A DNA stretch of 64,000 bases from Cokeromyces recurvatus (Eukaryota; Mucoromycota; Mucoromycetes; Mucorales; Mucoraceae): positions 99,219 to 163,218 of the forward strand of contig NW_026251434.1 of the NCBI RefSeq assembly GCF_025118155.1, read 5' to 3'. The notes beneath the pieces are model-generated. The model was not told the DNA's origin. It saw only the letters and a list, made by a program, of their open reading frames with translations, and searched no databases. The position numbers and the translations under genes are program-made. This document shows, in pieces, positions 35,931 through 48,480 of this stretch (position 1 is the stretch's first letter; each line of letters begins with the position of its first letter).

Positions 35931-37652
35931 TTAAGAGATACCAAGAGTTCTTTTGCTAAATTCATATACAGCATAACTTATACTAACAGAAGGTACCACT
36001 TTGAATAGTGTTGGGCCTAAACCTTTATAAAATCCTTTGATACCATCTGCATGAAATGTCTTTTGTGCTGCATCCCAAGCTGATGTATACTTGTATGGAT
36101 GAGCAGGTGTACCTTGTGCCTGTAACCTATATAACAGAACAAAATAAATAAATAAATAAATAGGTATATAATATGTATTACCTAGTTCTTATCATATTGA
36201 GTGGATAGACAGATGTAGCACCTATTGAACCACTAACCATACCACATGCCCATAAGATTAAAACGTTAGGAGCTTTATGACTGCCATCCTCATTTGATTG
36301 TTGAGAAGTCATATTATAATGAAGATAAGTGACCTTCAATGTCTCATAAATACCCATATCTAGAGCTTGATAAGGGAAAACACCGAGTAAACTAACCATT
36401 AAACCAGGCCAAAAGCCTTTGATACCATTTGTTTTATACATTGATTTTGCAGTATTGAAGATCATGTTTTTTTGTTTAGCTTTATAAGCACCACTTGTAC
36501 CACTCGTTTGAATATGCATGGATGACATAATCCTTGTCTTTAAGGTCTCAACAGGATAAATACAAAATTGAGCACAGAGACCAGCAATGCCACCAGCAAT
36601 AAATCTTGCACCTACAGGTATATCATTTTTATCTTCAGCGTTCGTTAATCCAGCCAAAATTAACTTTGCAGTTTCAAAGACATAAAATTTGATAGCCGAC
36701 TCAGGGACGATCTTGATGACATTTAAACCATTACCTACAAAGAAGGCACGAATTCCACCCCCTTGATTATAAATATTTTTCATGCCTGCCAAAAGGACAG
36801 ATTGACGAAGTAGAGCAGTAGTTGGTATATTATTAGATGCTTTTAATTGATTCGTGAATGCAGTTTGTGTAATAAGGTATACTTTAAGTCTATCAAACGG
36901 GGCTGTACATGTTCTAGAAACAGCACCTGCTATACCACCAGCAGCTAAATATTTATATGCATTACTAGCAGTTTCATCTGTATGAGGGATAACCACTTCT
37001 GCATCATGTGTAAGTTGAGTTGAAGTTTGATAATATCGATAAATCTCTCCAATTGTAGTTTCACGTGGTAATAACTATATATGTAAGGCCATGTTAGAAG
37101 TAGTTAGGAAAAGAAAAGAAAAGAAAAAAAAACGAACCAATACAAAATTACGCCAAACTTCAAAATCAATATAACCATGTCCATCTATTCTTATAATGAA
37201 TAAATCTGATATATAATAAATAGGCACATTTTTATTTTACCAGTGTCAATAGCTTGCATAAAATCTTTAATATCATCATTTGTTGCTTGAATACCAGCCG
37301 CCTTCAAAGCCAACTGAAGTTCATCCGGGTGAATTCGGTTGTCACCCGATTTATTAATTTCCGAAAATAACGACCAAAGATCCTTTTCTTTTTCTACAAC
37401 ATAGTTTCTAAATTCTTGATAATCTATAATTCCATCATGTGCTGTATCACACTTATTCAGCAAGTCAACCACATATTCTCTATGAGCTGGTAAGTGTGTT
37501 AACATTAAAAATCCTTGAAGAATAGCTTCTGCATCTAAATAGCCTCGTCCTTTCATATCCAATGACTCAAATAAACTTTTTATCCGACTTTCTCTTTCCA
37601 CAACTTTTTCATCAAAATAAGGATGAGGTGATCCAGGTGTCGTTGAACTCAT
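35931..37652 (-). CDS. SAL1: Calcium-dependent mitochondrial carrier (SCaMC / Sal1 type)
   Basis: Four exons, 37652-37241, 37184-37138, 37074-36182 and 36126-35931, encode 515 aa, the right size for short calcium-binding mitochondrial carriers. The N-terminal third has four EF-hand-like loops: LDMKGRGYLDAE, DTAHDGIIDYQEF, a degenerate NKSGDNRIHPDEL and DTDGHGYIDFE. The C-terminal part has three carrier repeats with PFDRLK, PVETLK and PLNMIRTR signatures. Family members exchange ATP-Mg for phosphate across the inner mitochondrial membrane under cytosolic calcium control. Introns are 55-63 nt. The acceptor after exon 1 was placed at gaatag|ATGG because it completes the fourth EF hand; an earlier AG would create a stop. 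Confidence 0.93.
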
Positions 37653-38535
37653 GTCTGTCAAAAAAAAAAAAACAAAGAAAACAAAAAAAAAAAATACTAA
37701 TTAAATGACGTATTTTAAATTATTGCTAATTTACCATTGATCTATTTTATTTTAATGTATAATGTATAACTTATAATTTTATTTTATTTTTAGTGTAAGA
37801 ATAATCAGTAATGAATTAATGAATAGTTATAATGAGTCTATGTAATAATAATATGACAAAATAAAAAAAAATAAAAAATCTTTTCGTTCCCCACAATAAG
37901 GAAAAAAAAAATGTCCTAAAAAAAAGTGGGGGAAGGGAAAATATTTATTTTTATTAAAGATCGAGTTTTTTTTTTCTCAATGACCCCCTTCCCTTCCTAA
38001 GTACACACCCAATGAAGACTAGTTGTTTTATTTATTTGCTGATCTCTTAGTAGATTTTATTAAACTATATCATTCTTGATTGTTTATAATTAAATAGTAT
38101 TGCCCTTCCCCTTAAAGAATTCAGTTGAATCAATGTTTACTACTTGATTATTATAGACTTCGGACTATTATTATCATTGTGGCTTGTAATAATATAGATG
38201 TTTTATGAAACAAAACCCCACATTATGATATCTGTCTACTTATGTCAAGTATAAAAATAAATATAACATAATAAATGAAGTCACAAATATAGACTACAAG
38301 CAATAATAACAACCGTATTTCAATAAAATTGAGATCACAGGGAAAAAAAAATAAAATAAGATGTACCAATAAATTTTCATTATTCAATATGATTCACAAA
38401 CAATAAGGTAAATACAATTGAATTACTACAAAAGTTTAAAAATCACCTCTCGTTCTTCCCCACATTTTTACTCTCTTTTCTCTTTACTCCTCTTTTGTGT
38501 GTTTCCTTTTTGTTTCAATAACCCAAAAAAAAAGA
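37653..38535. promoter_or_regulatory. Divergent promoter region between the carrier gene and ILV6
   Basis: 883 bp with many A/T runs and no ORF. It must contain both promoters. I recognise no specific motif such as a Gcn4 site. Confidence 0.5.
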
Positions 38536-39369
38536 ATGTTTAAAACAATTGCCACTCGCGCTGTAAACTCTTGATATATATACATCTATACTATACACAT
38601 GTTAATTCATATATTCTTCTTCTTTGAATAGCCAAAAGTGAACTCATTTTTTATCATTCATCATCATAATACTCGATCCCTTATCAATGCCAATAGGGCA
38701 CAAAGTACGAGTTCTGCAACCTCTGCTATGTCATTTAAAAAGCATATTCGTCAAAGACGTTATGGTCCTGTGCCTGCCGTACCTCAGCCTACTGTAGAAG
38801 ATGCAGTAACTAATATTCTTTATAATACACCACCTCCTAGTAGGGAGCCTGAAACACGTCATGTATTAAATTGTCTTGTTCAAAACGAGCCTGGTGTCTT
38901 GAGTCGTGTCTCTGGTATCCTTGCTGCTCGAGGATTTAATATTGAATCTTTGGTGGTAGCTAATACGGAAGTAGATGATCTTAGCCGTATGACCATAGTT
39001 TTTAATGGTCGTAATGTTCAAATTGAACAAGCAAGAAGACAACTTGAAGATTTAGTAAAGAATTATAATTTATCCATTTTCAACACTTATTAACATATAT
39101 ATATATATATATATATATCTGTATATTTATATATAGGTTCCTGTATGGGCTGTATTAGATTATACAAAGACACAACTGGTTGAACGTGAACTTTTGTTAA
39201 TCAAGGTATCTATATTGGGTCCAGAGCATTTACATGAACAATTACCAACTACTAAATTGGATGATGATGTTGAATATGAGGATGAAAACTTACTTTATCA
39301 CGAAAAGGTAAGCTTAATGTGTGTATAAGTTAAATGATAGTCAACCTAAATATGATTCTCTCTCTCTCT

Positions 39370-39406
<37 letters not shown>

Positions 39407-39795
39407 CCCATTTACAGCAGAAAAAATATCCAGCACCTTCCGATACTCTCAGAGAAACATTCTCACATTTACGTGCTTTAACAGAACTTACTCGTTTGTT
39501 TGATGGTAGAGTAGTAGATGTTTCCTCTGATTCAGTTATTATTGAATTATGTGCAAAGTCAAGTAGATTGACTTCATTTATGAAATTATGTAAGCCTTTT
39601 GGTATCTTGGAAGCATCTCGAACAGGTATAAACTTAAATATATAGGCTTCTTTGATAATCATACATCATTAACCTTATATATGTATAGGTATTATGGCTA
39701 TGCCTAGATCACCTGTACATGACCATTATGAACCACAAACAGATCATTCCTATGAATCTGATACTGTTGATGCTACTATGCTTCCTCCAGGTTAA
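38536..39795 (+). CDS. ILV6: Acetolactate synthase regulatory (small) subunit
   Basis: Five exons, 38536-38562, 38632-39054, 39137-39307, 39418-39625 and 39689-39795, give 311 aa (yeast Ilv6 has 309). The first 50 residues are basic and Ser/Thr-rich (MFKTIATRA...), a mitochondrial presequence. An ACT domain follows: HVLNCLVQNEPGVLSRVSGI, RGFNIESL, DLSRMTIV. The second half has VPVWAVLDYTKTQLVEREL, GRVVDVSSDSVIIEL and PFGILEASRTGIMAMPRSP. It activates the catalytic subunit and confers valine feedback in branched-chain amino acid synthesis. The 110-nt third intron contains a (TC)n-T35 tract. The acceptor at 39417 keeps CAG; the neighbouring AG three bases on is equally in frame. Confidence 0.94.
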
Positions 39796-40022
39796 ATAAT
39801 AAACATACTTAATATATGTATGTATATCTTTTCATTCTACAGCTAATAAAATAAAAATCTACTATTTCAATTCACAGTTTTTTTTTTGTCGTTGTTTTCC
39901 CCTCTATAAAACCATACGCATTACTACCACACGTAATAGTCGTATGTGCTTGTTTATATGCAGACCCTATGAATCAATATTACTCATACCATGTCTATCT
40001 TCAGTCTTGTGTTTCACAGAAA

Positions 40023-40062
<40 letters not shown>

Positions 40063-40341
40063 CGCTTAATAAACCATTACATAATGAAAGCAAGACTTTA
40101 GTCATACACTTTCTTCATGCTTTATCTATTATGCGATACGAAGAAAACTTAGCGGCTGTTCTATGTCATTTTATAAATCATTTGGCAAGTGCTTATCAAA
40201 TACTGTATTTGTATTTATTTGTCATCAATGACTACCAACTTGAGAGTCAAATGATGAAAATTTTATTTCAAAAGGTCGCAAATTAGATTGGTAAAAGGGT
40301 TTAAAGGAAAAAGAGAAACAAATAATAATAATAATAATAAA
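39796..40341. other. Convergent intergenic region
   Basis: 546 bp between ILV6 and SNF4 with a T-run at about 40027-40062 and (AAT)n near 40320-40340. The ORF at 39969-40286 runs through the T-tract as poly-Phe and is not credible. Confidence 0.55.
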
Positions 40342-41615
40342 TTATGGGCGTTTATAGCCTACAAGATAACCAATAATATTTGACAGACTAACGATACCAA
40401 TCAACTTATTTTCATTATCAACAATGATGAGTCTATAAACTCTTTGTTTTCGAATTGTTCTAAATATTGAATGGAGTGTGTCATTTAATGTACAGGTATG
40501 AACCCCAGGATAATCTTTAGGCCTTGCTTCCATCGCTATTCCTACTGAAATATCTAATTCTTTATACCTTCCTGATCTAGCAATACTCTATTTATTTAAT
40601 GGAATTATAAGCGCACACACACACAGAAAAGAATGAATTTATTCTTATATGCTCTTTACCATAACATCAATTGTTTCATATACATTAAGTACAACTCCAT
40701 TATCATCTACAATAGGTACTGCACTAATATTTTGCTCTACAAACATATTGATGACTTTAATAACTGGCGTAGACATAGAGGCAGTTGCAATATTATCGTA
40801 GGTTCCTATCTTTAATTCAGATAATGGTTGACGTAATACCTTTGTATGTTTAAACTATATATACTTGTAAGTTATTTGTAACAAAAAAAATTTTGTGTAT
40901 GTGTGTGTATGTGTGTGTGTTTTCCCCACCCACCCTTTTCTTTTCTTTTTCTTTTTTTTTTTTTTTTTTCTTATTTACATACATTGGATGCTATAAACTT
41001 CAATATACGATACTGTGTAATAACGCTAACAATCATTTCTGTACCAGTGTCTGGGTCTTTATCTAATAATGGAACACGGTGAACTCGACTTTCTGCCAAC
41101 ATACGACAGGCATCATATAAAGTAGCCATTGGATTCATGGACACCAATTGAGGAGCTGGAGCACCCACTAATTTTTCAACGTTACGTAAATGAGCTAATT
41201 CAAAACTTTCAATTTCACGAAATGCGTCTTCAACAGATGCATGGGTATAATAATATTGTATAAGGTTTATAAAGTCGGCCACCGTTAACATGCCTTTAAA
41301 CTTTTGTTCTTCACTTGACCATAAAGGAGCAGATACAATGCCTAATAAAATAGTCTATTGATTAACACTTGTTGTTGTGTATATACATGTATATATATAT
41401 ATATCATTACCATTTTGAACAAGTGCATTAAGTGCCTTTTTAACTAATAGTCGAGTATCAAAGACAATAAGTCGATAACTTACAGGCAAAACGTCATAAG
41501 CTGTATGTTCTTTTAAAAATGAACGCATTAATGTTTGTATAGAGCATTCGGATGGTTGTGTTATTGAATTATTAGACTTTGTTGAAGATGAAACATTAGA
41601 ATGAATATGCGACAT
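40342..41615 (-). CDS. SNF4: AMP-activated kinase gamma subunit (Snf4-like), four CBS domains
   Basis: Four exons, 41615-41411, 41341-40983, 40854-40660 and 40587-40342, encode 334 aa. After a Ser/Asn-rich start come four CBS motifs. CBS1 spans YDVLPVSYRLIVFDTRLLVKK to GMLTVADFINLI. CBS2 covers MNPMATLYDACRMLAESRVH, then a few residues on ITQYRILKFI. CBS3 includes VIKVINMFVEQNISAVPIVDD. CBS4 runs from TLNDTLHSIFRTIRKQRVYRL to GIVSLSNIIGYL. The gamma subunit binds adenine nucleotides and activates the Snf1 kinase under energy stress. GMLTVADFINLIQYYY is nearly diagnostic for Snf4. Intron 2 (128 nt) contains GT and pyrimidine tracts. It is convergent with ILV6. Confidence 0.95.
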
Positions 41616-42031
41616 TAAAGTATAATAGAGTGAATAAATGTGAGAAGAATTGATAGCACATATAAAAAAAAAAAAAAAAAAGCAGGCTTATCATATGCTA
41701 ACGGTTAAATAATCATCCAATTATAATGTTCATTTACTGATGTTTTTCTTTTCTTTATTACAATCTTTGAAAAAAAAAAAAAAAAATCTCGTCTTTTCAT
41801 TCTCAAGTTTGCAGTCAATGATAAATAGTTTATAATAGTATTTGATGAGGAGCGTATAATTTATGTTACAACAAGAGCACAACAAGTTAAATTATTTATT
41901 CAAGCAGAGAAGGGGATAAGTCACTTATAGATGAAATAATGAAAAAAAAAAAAGAGAGTTGAACTTTCATCTATTTGATAACCATTGAAGCCAACGGCTA
42001 GGTCAAGGCACTCGAATTAGCTGCTAGCTTT

Positions 42032-42084
<53 letters not shown>

Positions 42085-43191
42085 TATAAAAGATGCCCTG
42101 AATGCGTCAAGGTTGAAACAAAGGTACCTAATTATGGATGGCACGCATATTTAAAACTTCTCTAAAAGTACAAGGCCTTATCTCTTCCAATAGGTACAAG
42201 TTTCATGTTGTATTTTTCCATCCATAAACTTAATTGAAGGGATATAATGCAATCATGAATGATTACTGGCACAAAGGTGAAAAATAAAAATACTTTTAAT
42301 TCCTGAAATAAAAGAAACCATCATGCTGCGGTTACTATAAAATGTGGTGGCATCAAATAAACCTGTCTTAGGGTCCTGATAGTTTACTTTATGATATATC
42401 TATTTGGACTATGTCGATCATAACCTTAATGAAAACAAAGTCTATTATTTTATTTAAAAAATAGATTTTTTTTTCCTTTAAATAATACTATTGCGGTTTT
42501 TATCATTATTATTGTATCAAATTACTACTAATAAAGTGAATAGCTTCGTTTCTATTATCAAACTAACGAATGAAAAAAAAAAAAAAAGAGCGTGAATCTA
42601 ACATAATAATTTTCTATATAAGGAGTTATCTAATCTATTTTGTGGACATGCCACAGGAGATATAAATAGTCATATAATTACAAAAGTAGTAAATAAGGCC
42701 ATATTTATCATTTCCAATAATTCTAATAGCAGGACATTATGAATGTATTTATCTATTTGATATGTATCCTATCTATCTATCTATCTTTTCCTGAGGGGAC
42801 ATATACTATCTATTTATCTATATTGCTCTTCTTATTATATGACACTAGTCACCGTATTATAGTTCTTCTACTCTTTTGTCGTACAACAATAGCCATGCTG
42901 ATACGACTATTATTATAAATAATTGCTGCTAAGAAAAAAAAACAATGACATATAAATAGCAATGAAATTCTCTAAAATAAGAAAATAAGGGGAGAGAGAG
43001 GTTCGAATATTAATATATATAAATCAGGGCCTTTTTATATATGAAATGAAGTATTACGTTATTATTTATATAGCTATAATATCTCTCCCCTTATATACAT
43101 GAACATATTTATTTTTATTCTTTTTCTTTCTTTCTTTCTTTCTTAATTCTCCTTAGTTTTAATTCCATTTTTTTTTCTTTCGCTTAAAATA
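41616..43191. other. Intergenic stretch with a long T-tract
   Basis: 1.6 kb divergent region between SNF4 and the next gene. Holds a T-run of about 47 at 42034-42080, (CTAT)n near 42768-42785 and (TTTC)n at 43126-43144 just before the next start. No gene recognised. Confidence 0.55.
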
Positions 43192-44619
43192 ATGAAATGG
43201 CCATCACTCATAATTCGATTTATAAAGTTAAAGAAATTCAATCTATTTCTATTAATTTTATTATTTCTCTTCCTTTCTTATCTTTTGTTAACTTATTCAA
43301 ATACATTATTATCCTATAAAACGACATCCTTATTCAACCATGATACTGATGAAGAACGATATTTAGCTTATTTACCCCATTCAGGGCTCTCTAACCAACG
43401 TATAGAGCTGGCTAATGCCCTACTATTAGCTTATATGCTAAAGCGGACATTAATTGTACCACCTGCTTTTCTTGGCACTGTGCTTGGTTGGATGCATCGA
43501 GATCAACTCATGGATAGACTTGAATGGCTTACGACACCAAAGAATTTCCCCAAGATATGCCAGAGACCTACGCCTGGTCTATTAAAGAGTTATACACAAC
43601 GATCACGTTGTGCTGAATATCGCCAATTGGCTATCCTTCCCTGGACTGAGCTACACGATTTTACTTTACTCAAAGAATCAGGCAGTGGCATTCGAATGCA
43701 ATTTCAATCGATTATTTCATTAGAGAGACTAAAAGAGGAGCTTGAGATCATGGCAGAGGATGATGTGTATGTGTATCAAGATTTACAACTCTATGATTGG
43801 AGACTTTATCAGAACAAGACAAGGGCGATTGAGTTGGTACAGGATCGACTCAATTATTTTGATTCATTTGCGGGGAGACGTTATTATAAGGTGCTATTGC
43901 CAGACCATTTTGAGCGTCGAAAGGAGAAACTCATCTATCTGGGAGGCATCTTTGGATCGACACGTATTCATTTAATCGATTCAAAGGATCTATGGATACA
44001 GGAGCTGATTCGAAGGACATTGCATTATCGACTTGATACGCCTATTGGAGAGACAGTGAAATCGATTGTCAATTATTTAGGTGGGAAAGGAAGTTTTATG
44101 GCACTTCATTTTCGAACAGGGGATAATCCTTTTAAAAGAGAAATTCCAGATAATTTACTTAGATTTGTTAAAAACATGACAGACCTTGCCAGTCAACAAA
44201 GGAAGGTGATTACTCAAAATAATAGTGAAGAATCTTGTTTGAATCTTTCAACTACAAAAGAAGAGGAAGATCATCTGACTGTTATGAACCAACAACAGCT
44301 CTTTAGTACTCTGCCATTCACATCTCGTGTCAAAATCTATCTTGCTACTGATTATCGAAACCCAAAAGGTAAATCAAGTCTACTCTTACCTTGGTTCGAT
44401 ACTTTCCCATGTACAACTATATTAAGTGATTTACCAGATTATTTATTTTCACCACTCGATCATTTGAGAGATAGTATCGTACCATCAAAGTCTTTACGAC
44501 ATTTTTTAATACCTCTTGTTGATGCTATGGTAGCTGCACATGGTAAGACGGTTTTAACTACTCCAAGATCAACATTTTCAAAATATATCGAAGAATTACA
44601 TTATGACTGGTTAGAATGA
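43192..44619 (+). CDS. GDP-fucose O-fucosyltransferase-like type II membrane protein
   Basis: An intronless 475-aa ORF. Residues about 16-36 are one hydrophobic segment (NLFLLILLFLFLSYLLL) after a basic start, so a type II Golgi/ER membrane protein is likely. The luminal part begins with YLAYLPHSGLSNQRIELAN and continues with LLLAYMLKRTLIVPPAFLG. This is the N-terminal nucleotide-sugar signature of the fungal O-fucosyltransferase-like family. SFMALHFRTGDNPF carries the conserved HxR, and the C-terminal KIYLATDYRNPKG is the usual third motif. It should transfer fucose or a similar sugar to proteins or glycans; the acceptor is unknown. Lack of introns is unusual beside its neighbours. Confidence 0.8.
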   Translation: MKWPSLIIRFIKLKKFNLFLLILLFLFLSYLLLTYSNTLLSYKTTSLFNHDTDEERYLAYLPHSGLSNQRIELANALLLAYMLKRTLIVPPAFLGTVLGWMHRDQLMDRLEWLTTPKNFPKICQRPTPGLLKSYTQRSRCAEYRQLAILPWTELHDFTLLKESGSGIRMQFQSIISLERLKEELEIMAEDDVYVYQDLQLYDWRLYQNKTRAIELVQDRLNYFDSFAGRRYYKVLLPDHFERRKEKLIYLGGIFGSTRIHLIDSKDLWIQELIRRTLHYRLDTPIGETVKSIVNYLGGKGSFMALHFRTGDNPFKREIPDNLLRFVKNMTDLASQQRKVITQNNSEESCLNLSTTKEEEDHLTVMNQQQLFSTLPFTSRVKIYLATDYRNPKGKSSLLLPWFDTFPCTTILSDLPDYLFSPLDHLRDSIVPSKSLRHFLIPLVDAMVAAHGKTVLTTPRSTFSKYIEELHYDWLE

Positions 44620-44710
44620 TAAAGTACTACATAATAGTAGAGGGAGAGAGCTTTTCTTTTTTTTTTTTATTGTACATATTTGTATTTTTTCTTTTCTTTT
44701 TTTTTTTTTT

Positions 44711-45449
44711 TTATAAATCAGCAGCAATTAAAGCAACAATCATACGATACAGATAATAAAAGAAACACTATATATGTATATGTATACACACACACACATA
44801 AAAAAAAAAGAATTAGTATAGGCCGTTCTAGAATAAATGAATCCACTTACAATTAAATAGAATCCAAGCTTAAAAAAGCATTCTTTTTTATGTTGTGATA
44901 AAGTACGGAATATTTCGGTAGCATCATACATATGGCGTCCATTCATAACTCTACATTAAATATATTTTAGAAAAAAAAATGAATATACATATCATCATCT
45001 TACTAACTTCTATATATATATATATAACTTACTTTCTAACGTTGTAAACAGCCAAAGGTAAGTTTAAGAGTAAAGCTATCCAACTTCCATTCACGAGAAA
45101 TAAAGCAAACAAAAACGCATGTGCTCCCATTTCAGGTAAAACATACTTTTTTTTTTGTGATGATGAAATTTATCAGCTACACTACCATTTTACTTTATTT
45201 ATTTTCATTACCTGATTTAATTTATTACACAAGTCAATAGGATTGATATAATCGCATTCTAAATCTGAAAACATAATGACCTAATGTTATTAAAAAAAAA
45301 AAAAACAAAATTAATAAATAATTTTATTTCAACTATACAAAAAAAAAAAAAAAAAAGATTCTTGACATTACAAAAAAGACCATCATAAATAAGAGTATTG
45401 CAGCCATAATGACTGCAAATAGAAAAAGCATGGCTTCACCTGGCATCAT
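44711..45449 (-). CDS. ERV14: Cornichon-family ER export receptor Erv14
   Basis: Five exons, 45449-45372, 45280-45212, 45145-45033, 44950-44851 and 44767-44711, give 138 aa, exactly the length of yeast Erv14. Exon 2 carries the diagnostic VIMFSDLECDYINPIDLCNK. Later come LPEMGAHAFLFALFLVNGSW, HMYDATEIFRTLSQHKKE and CFFKLGFYLI. Three to four membrane segments are evident. Cornichons are cargo receptors that load membrane proteins into COPII vesicles at the ER. The intron acceptors were chosen by family alignment; each junction keeps the frame. Its stop is 91 bp from the convergent stop of the fucosyltransferase-like gene. Confidence 0.94.
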
Positions 45450-45609
45450 CTTTAATGAGGATACGTATTTATTTATTTAAAAAAAAAAAAAAGTTCAAGA
45501 AAAGAAAAAAAAAAATTAACAAACAGGGATTTTTTTTATATTTATTTTAAAAATAAAAAAATATAATAACGTCTGAATATTACATTATTTTTATTATAAA
45601 TTTATTGTT

Positions 45610-46757
45610 TTATACAATACGTTCAAGTTCTCTAGCATAACATAATGTACGTGTGATGATTTGTTCTTGAGGAATTTCAACTACATTGTCATCTTCAGTA
45701 GCAAAGTAAACTTTTTGTTCAACAGGATTCACCTTCCAACCACGCTCATTTGCAAAATTTAATAATTCTTCTGTATTTCTCAAGAACAATAAAGTACTAG
45801 CATCATTCAAAGGAAGATATTCATAAGCTCTTTCACTACAACTAGCAATCTCATGTCTACTCATGAAAATTAATTTTCTTATTGTATACAAATAGGTACA
45901 TGATGCTTTTTTTTTTTTACCTGATAGTACTAATCAAAATATCATAGAAAAACATAAACTCTTCACCTTGAACAGTACTTCTTGTACTCCAAACTTTATT
46001 ATAGCTGCCTTCCATTAAAAATTGTTCTATATCAAAAAGTAACAAAAAGCAATATTTAATTATTAGAAAAAAACGACAATTTAATCGCTCTTATATATAA
46101 AGTGTGTACCTAAATCTACGGCTTGTTTAATAAATTGATTAGAATGTAATTGATCGAGATCAATTGTTTCAAGTACTGTATGAAAATCAGATAATCTATT
46201 TTGTGATAGTAATCGAAGTAAATTAAGTCCAATAAGTGGATACATTTGCTCTGAAGGAGGAAGAACAGATCTAGAAAGAAAGGTGTTAAAACTACAATCA
46301 ACCTTCTAATAGAATCTATATTTACGCAAGGTCATGATAGTATGTATTAAGTTGTGAAATATATCTTTCAAATGAGCCAATGTCTTTGTTGCGAACACTA
46401 TAATAAGCACCTATTTCAAGAATTTCACCTACATTAAGAAGAAAAAAATAAAAACTTCAATTAATTTTTTTTTTGTCAAAAAGAAGAAAAAAAAAAACAG
46501 GTCTTTTATATATTTAAACTTTACGAGCAGTAACTAACACTTTAGGATCTGTCTTTCCAGCAACAGGAACATAGGCACCAAGTTCAATTAAAACAATCTA
46601 ATATAACGTTATTAGTATTCCATTTCAAATGACAAAGTCTCTTATATCCAACCTTGGCTTGTGTAAGACATTGTCCAACTTTTTGAAGATTAGGAGAAGA
46701 TGAACTCATTTCCTTTCTAAGTTGATCACAAAGGTCGGTTAATTGCTGTACTGTCAT
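45610..46757 (-). CDS. RPN12: 26S proteasome regulatory lid subunit Rpn12 (PSMD8)
   Basis: Six exons, 46757-46653, 46597-46525, 46428-46326, 46270-46110, 46026-45921 and 45856-45610, encode 264 aa. The sequence follows Rpn12: ARE(I)LEIGAYYSVRNKDIGS, SFERYISQLNTYYHDL, SEQMYPLIGLNLLRLLSQNR, FHTVLETIDLD, then the PCI-like C-terminal domain with RHEIASCSERAYEYLPLNDA and a final TRTLCYARELERIV. It is the subunit whose incorporation completes assembly of the 19S lid. The gene is intron-dense for its size (five introns, 55-96 nt). It is transcribed in the same direction as ERV14 with 160 bp between them. Confidence 0.93.
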
Positions 46758-47433
46758 GGCTGCTTTATTGTATTGTGTGAGGATAGAATATGTGAGTATA
46801 TATAAAAAGAACGCGAATACTATTTTAAAAAACGAAAAAAAAAAGTTAAACATCACCACGTAATCGACGAATCACGTGATATACAGTGTGTATATAGTGC
46901 TATTATTATTTATCTATTTACTACTTTCTTCTTCTGCCTTTCCCACTACATAGAAAAGGGTATTTTTGTCTCCTCCCCCCTAATAAAGTACATACGACAA
47001 ATATAAGCTTCTTACATCCAGTTGTTAAGTATATAAAGTAACTGATTTTACCTCCCCCTTTTTTTTCCTTTTTTTTTTTTAACGTTATTAAATCATTTTT
47101 TTTTCTCAAGATATTAGCATTTATTCTCATTGGTTGTTTGTTTGTATCAGTTGATTTGCATGATAAAAATAGTGCATTCTATTATTCTTTGCTATTCCAT
47201 AATCTACTACTATAAATGTATAAGTTTATAGCTCATTGTTATTAGTATTAAGGAGTTGTATATGCATGATTTTATTTATAAAAGTACAATTAAATTTTTT
47301 TTATTACGTAAAAAGAAAGGAATAAAGTGAGTAATATTAGTATAATGCGCTATTAATGAACATGGAGGAAATATATAATGTATCATAAAAGGGAGAAAGG
47401 GGATATATATAAATATATATATATGTATATAGT
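46758..47433. other. Intergenic, nothing recognised
   Basis: 676 bp between two minus-strand genes, with T-runs and AT repeats at 47405-47430. The RPN12 promoter must lie here. No gene. Confidence 0.5.
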
Positions 47434-48480
47434 CTAAACAGAATCCGACGTATTGTTAGATATTCTTGAATATCCATGCATCAATAAATCAACAGAATTA
47501 TCGTTATTATTAATAGCTTTCTCTAAATCACCATTCATTGAAGATGAACGGAGACCCAAGGCTTGTTTTGCCCATTGTTGAATTGCTTTGCCCCAAATGA
47601 CAGGCACAAGCGATACGAAGGAAACAATCAAGAGTTTCAATACAAGAGCTACAGATACAATATCTGATGTCGACGTCAAGTCACCCAGGACATCACCTGC
47701 TTGAGCACAAACAAAATTGTAAGGCATAGAGCCCAAAAAGGTGGACCAAAAGAAGGGAATGATGGGAATATCTAATAAGGGAGAAATCAAATTGATAAGC
47801 CAGTAAGGTGAAAAGGGGAATAGACGTGCAAATAATAGCCACCAAAAGAGACCGCCCGAGCGTTTCTCTTCTTCAAGTTGTCGATTTAAAGGTTCAACTT
47901 TACGAGCCATCCAAGGGATTCGAATTAAAGGTTCTCCTACCAAGATAGCTAATCCGTAAGCCAAGGTAGCGCCTCCAGCTGTCAAGAGACTTGTCCAGAC
48001 AGTACCCATCGTGATACCATACAAATAACCGGCTAATAGGTTGAATAAAACGGAGCCTGGAATTGAAAATGCTTGTTGCCAAAGATACAAAATAGCGAAT
48101 ACAAAAGTAACCGAGCCATAACCAGTCCAACTATTATTAATTAATTCTTCCAAGTGAATCGATATCTCTTGAATGTCTGTTAGGGTTCTAGGTAAATTAA
48201 TATCTAATACAGTATGAGCTAAGGAAATTGAAAACAGAAGGGAAATAATAGCAATCAAAAGAAATAATATTAAACGAGGAATTAATTGTTTCCAGGTAGG
48301 TGGTAGTGCTGTATTATTATTTAACTTTCGATATTTTTGATTATCTTCTCTATAAATAACTTCATCTTCTTCATTTACTTGTTCATTTTGTAAATCAATT
48401 ATTTCTTCTAGTAGTCTATTCATTTCTTCATCTCCTCCTCCTCCTCCTCCACCAACATACATTGTGTTGTTTGGTTGCAT
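47434..48480 (-). CDS. VTT-domain (TMEM41/Tvp38-like, DedA superfamily) membrane protein
   Basis: An intronless 348-aa ORF. Residues 1-65 are cytosolic, with a Gly7 stretch and an acidic segment. Then comes one hydrophobic helix (LILFLLIAIISLLFSISLAH) and the VTT core from about 140. This shows FSIPGSVLFNLLAGYLYG (the FxxPG signature), a Gly-rich helix TAGGATLAYGLAILVG and RLFPFSPYWLINLISPLL with the conserved R-x-x-P-x-x-P-x4-N pattern. TMEM41B/VMP1 relatives are lipid scramblases and Tvp38 is a Golgi protein. Which subfamily this is cannot be told by eye. I start at MQPNN because an upstream in-frame ATG at 48600 would read through an A/T homopolymer as poly-Phe. Confidence 0.85.
   Translation of the reverse strand: MQPNNTMYVGGGGGGGDEEMNRLLEEIIDLQNEQVNEEDEVIYREDNQKYRKLNNNTALPPTWKQLIPRLILFLLIAIISLLFSISLAHTVLDINLPRTLTDIQEISIHLEELINNSWTGYGSVTFVFAILYLWQQAFSIPGSVLFNLLAGYLYGITMGTVWTSLLTAGGATLAYGLAILVGEPLIRIPWMARKVEPLNRQLEEEKRSGGLFWWLLFARLFPFSPYWLINLISPLLDIPIIPFFWSTFLGSMPYNFVCAQAGDVLGDLTSTSDIVSVALVLKLLIVSFVSLVPVIWGKAIQQWAKQALGLRSSSMNGDLEKAINNNDNSVDLLMHGYSRISNNTSDSV

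Noticed and set aside
39969..40286. 105-aa ORF between ILV6 and SNF4
   Set aside because: It runs through a T-tract as poly-Phe, lies in a short convergent intergenic region and matches nothing.
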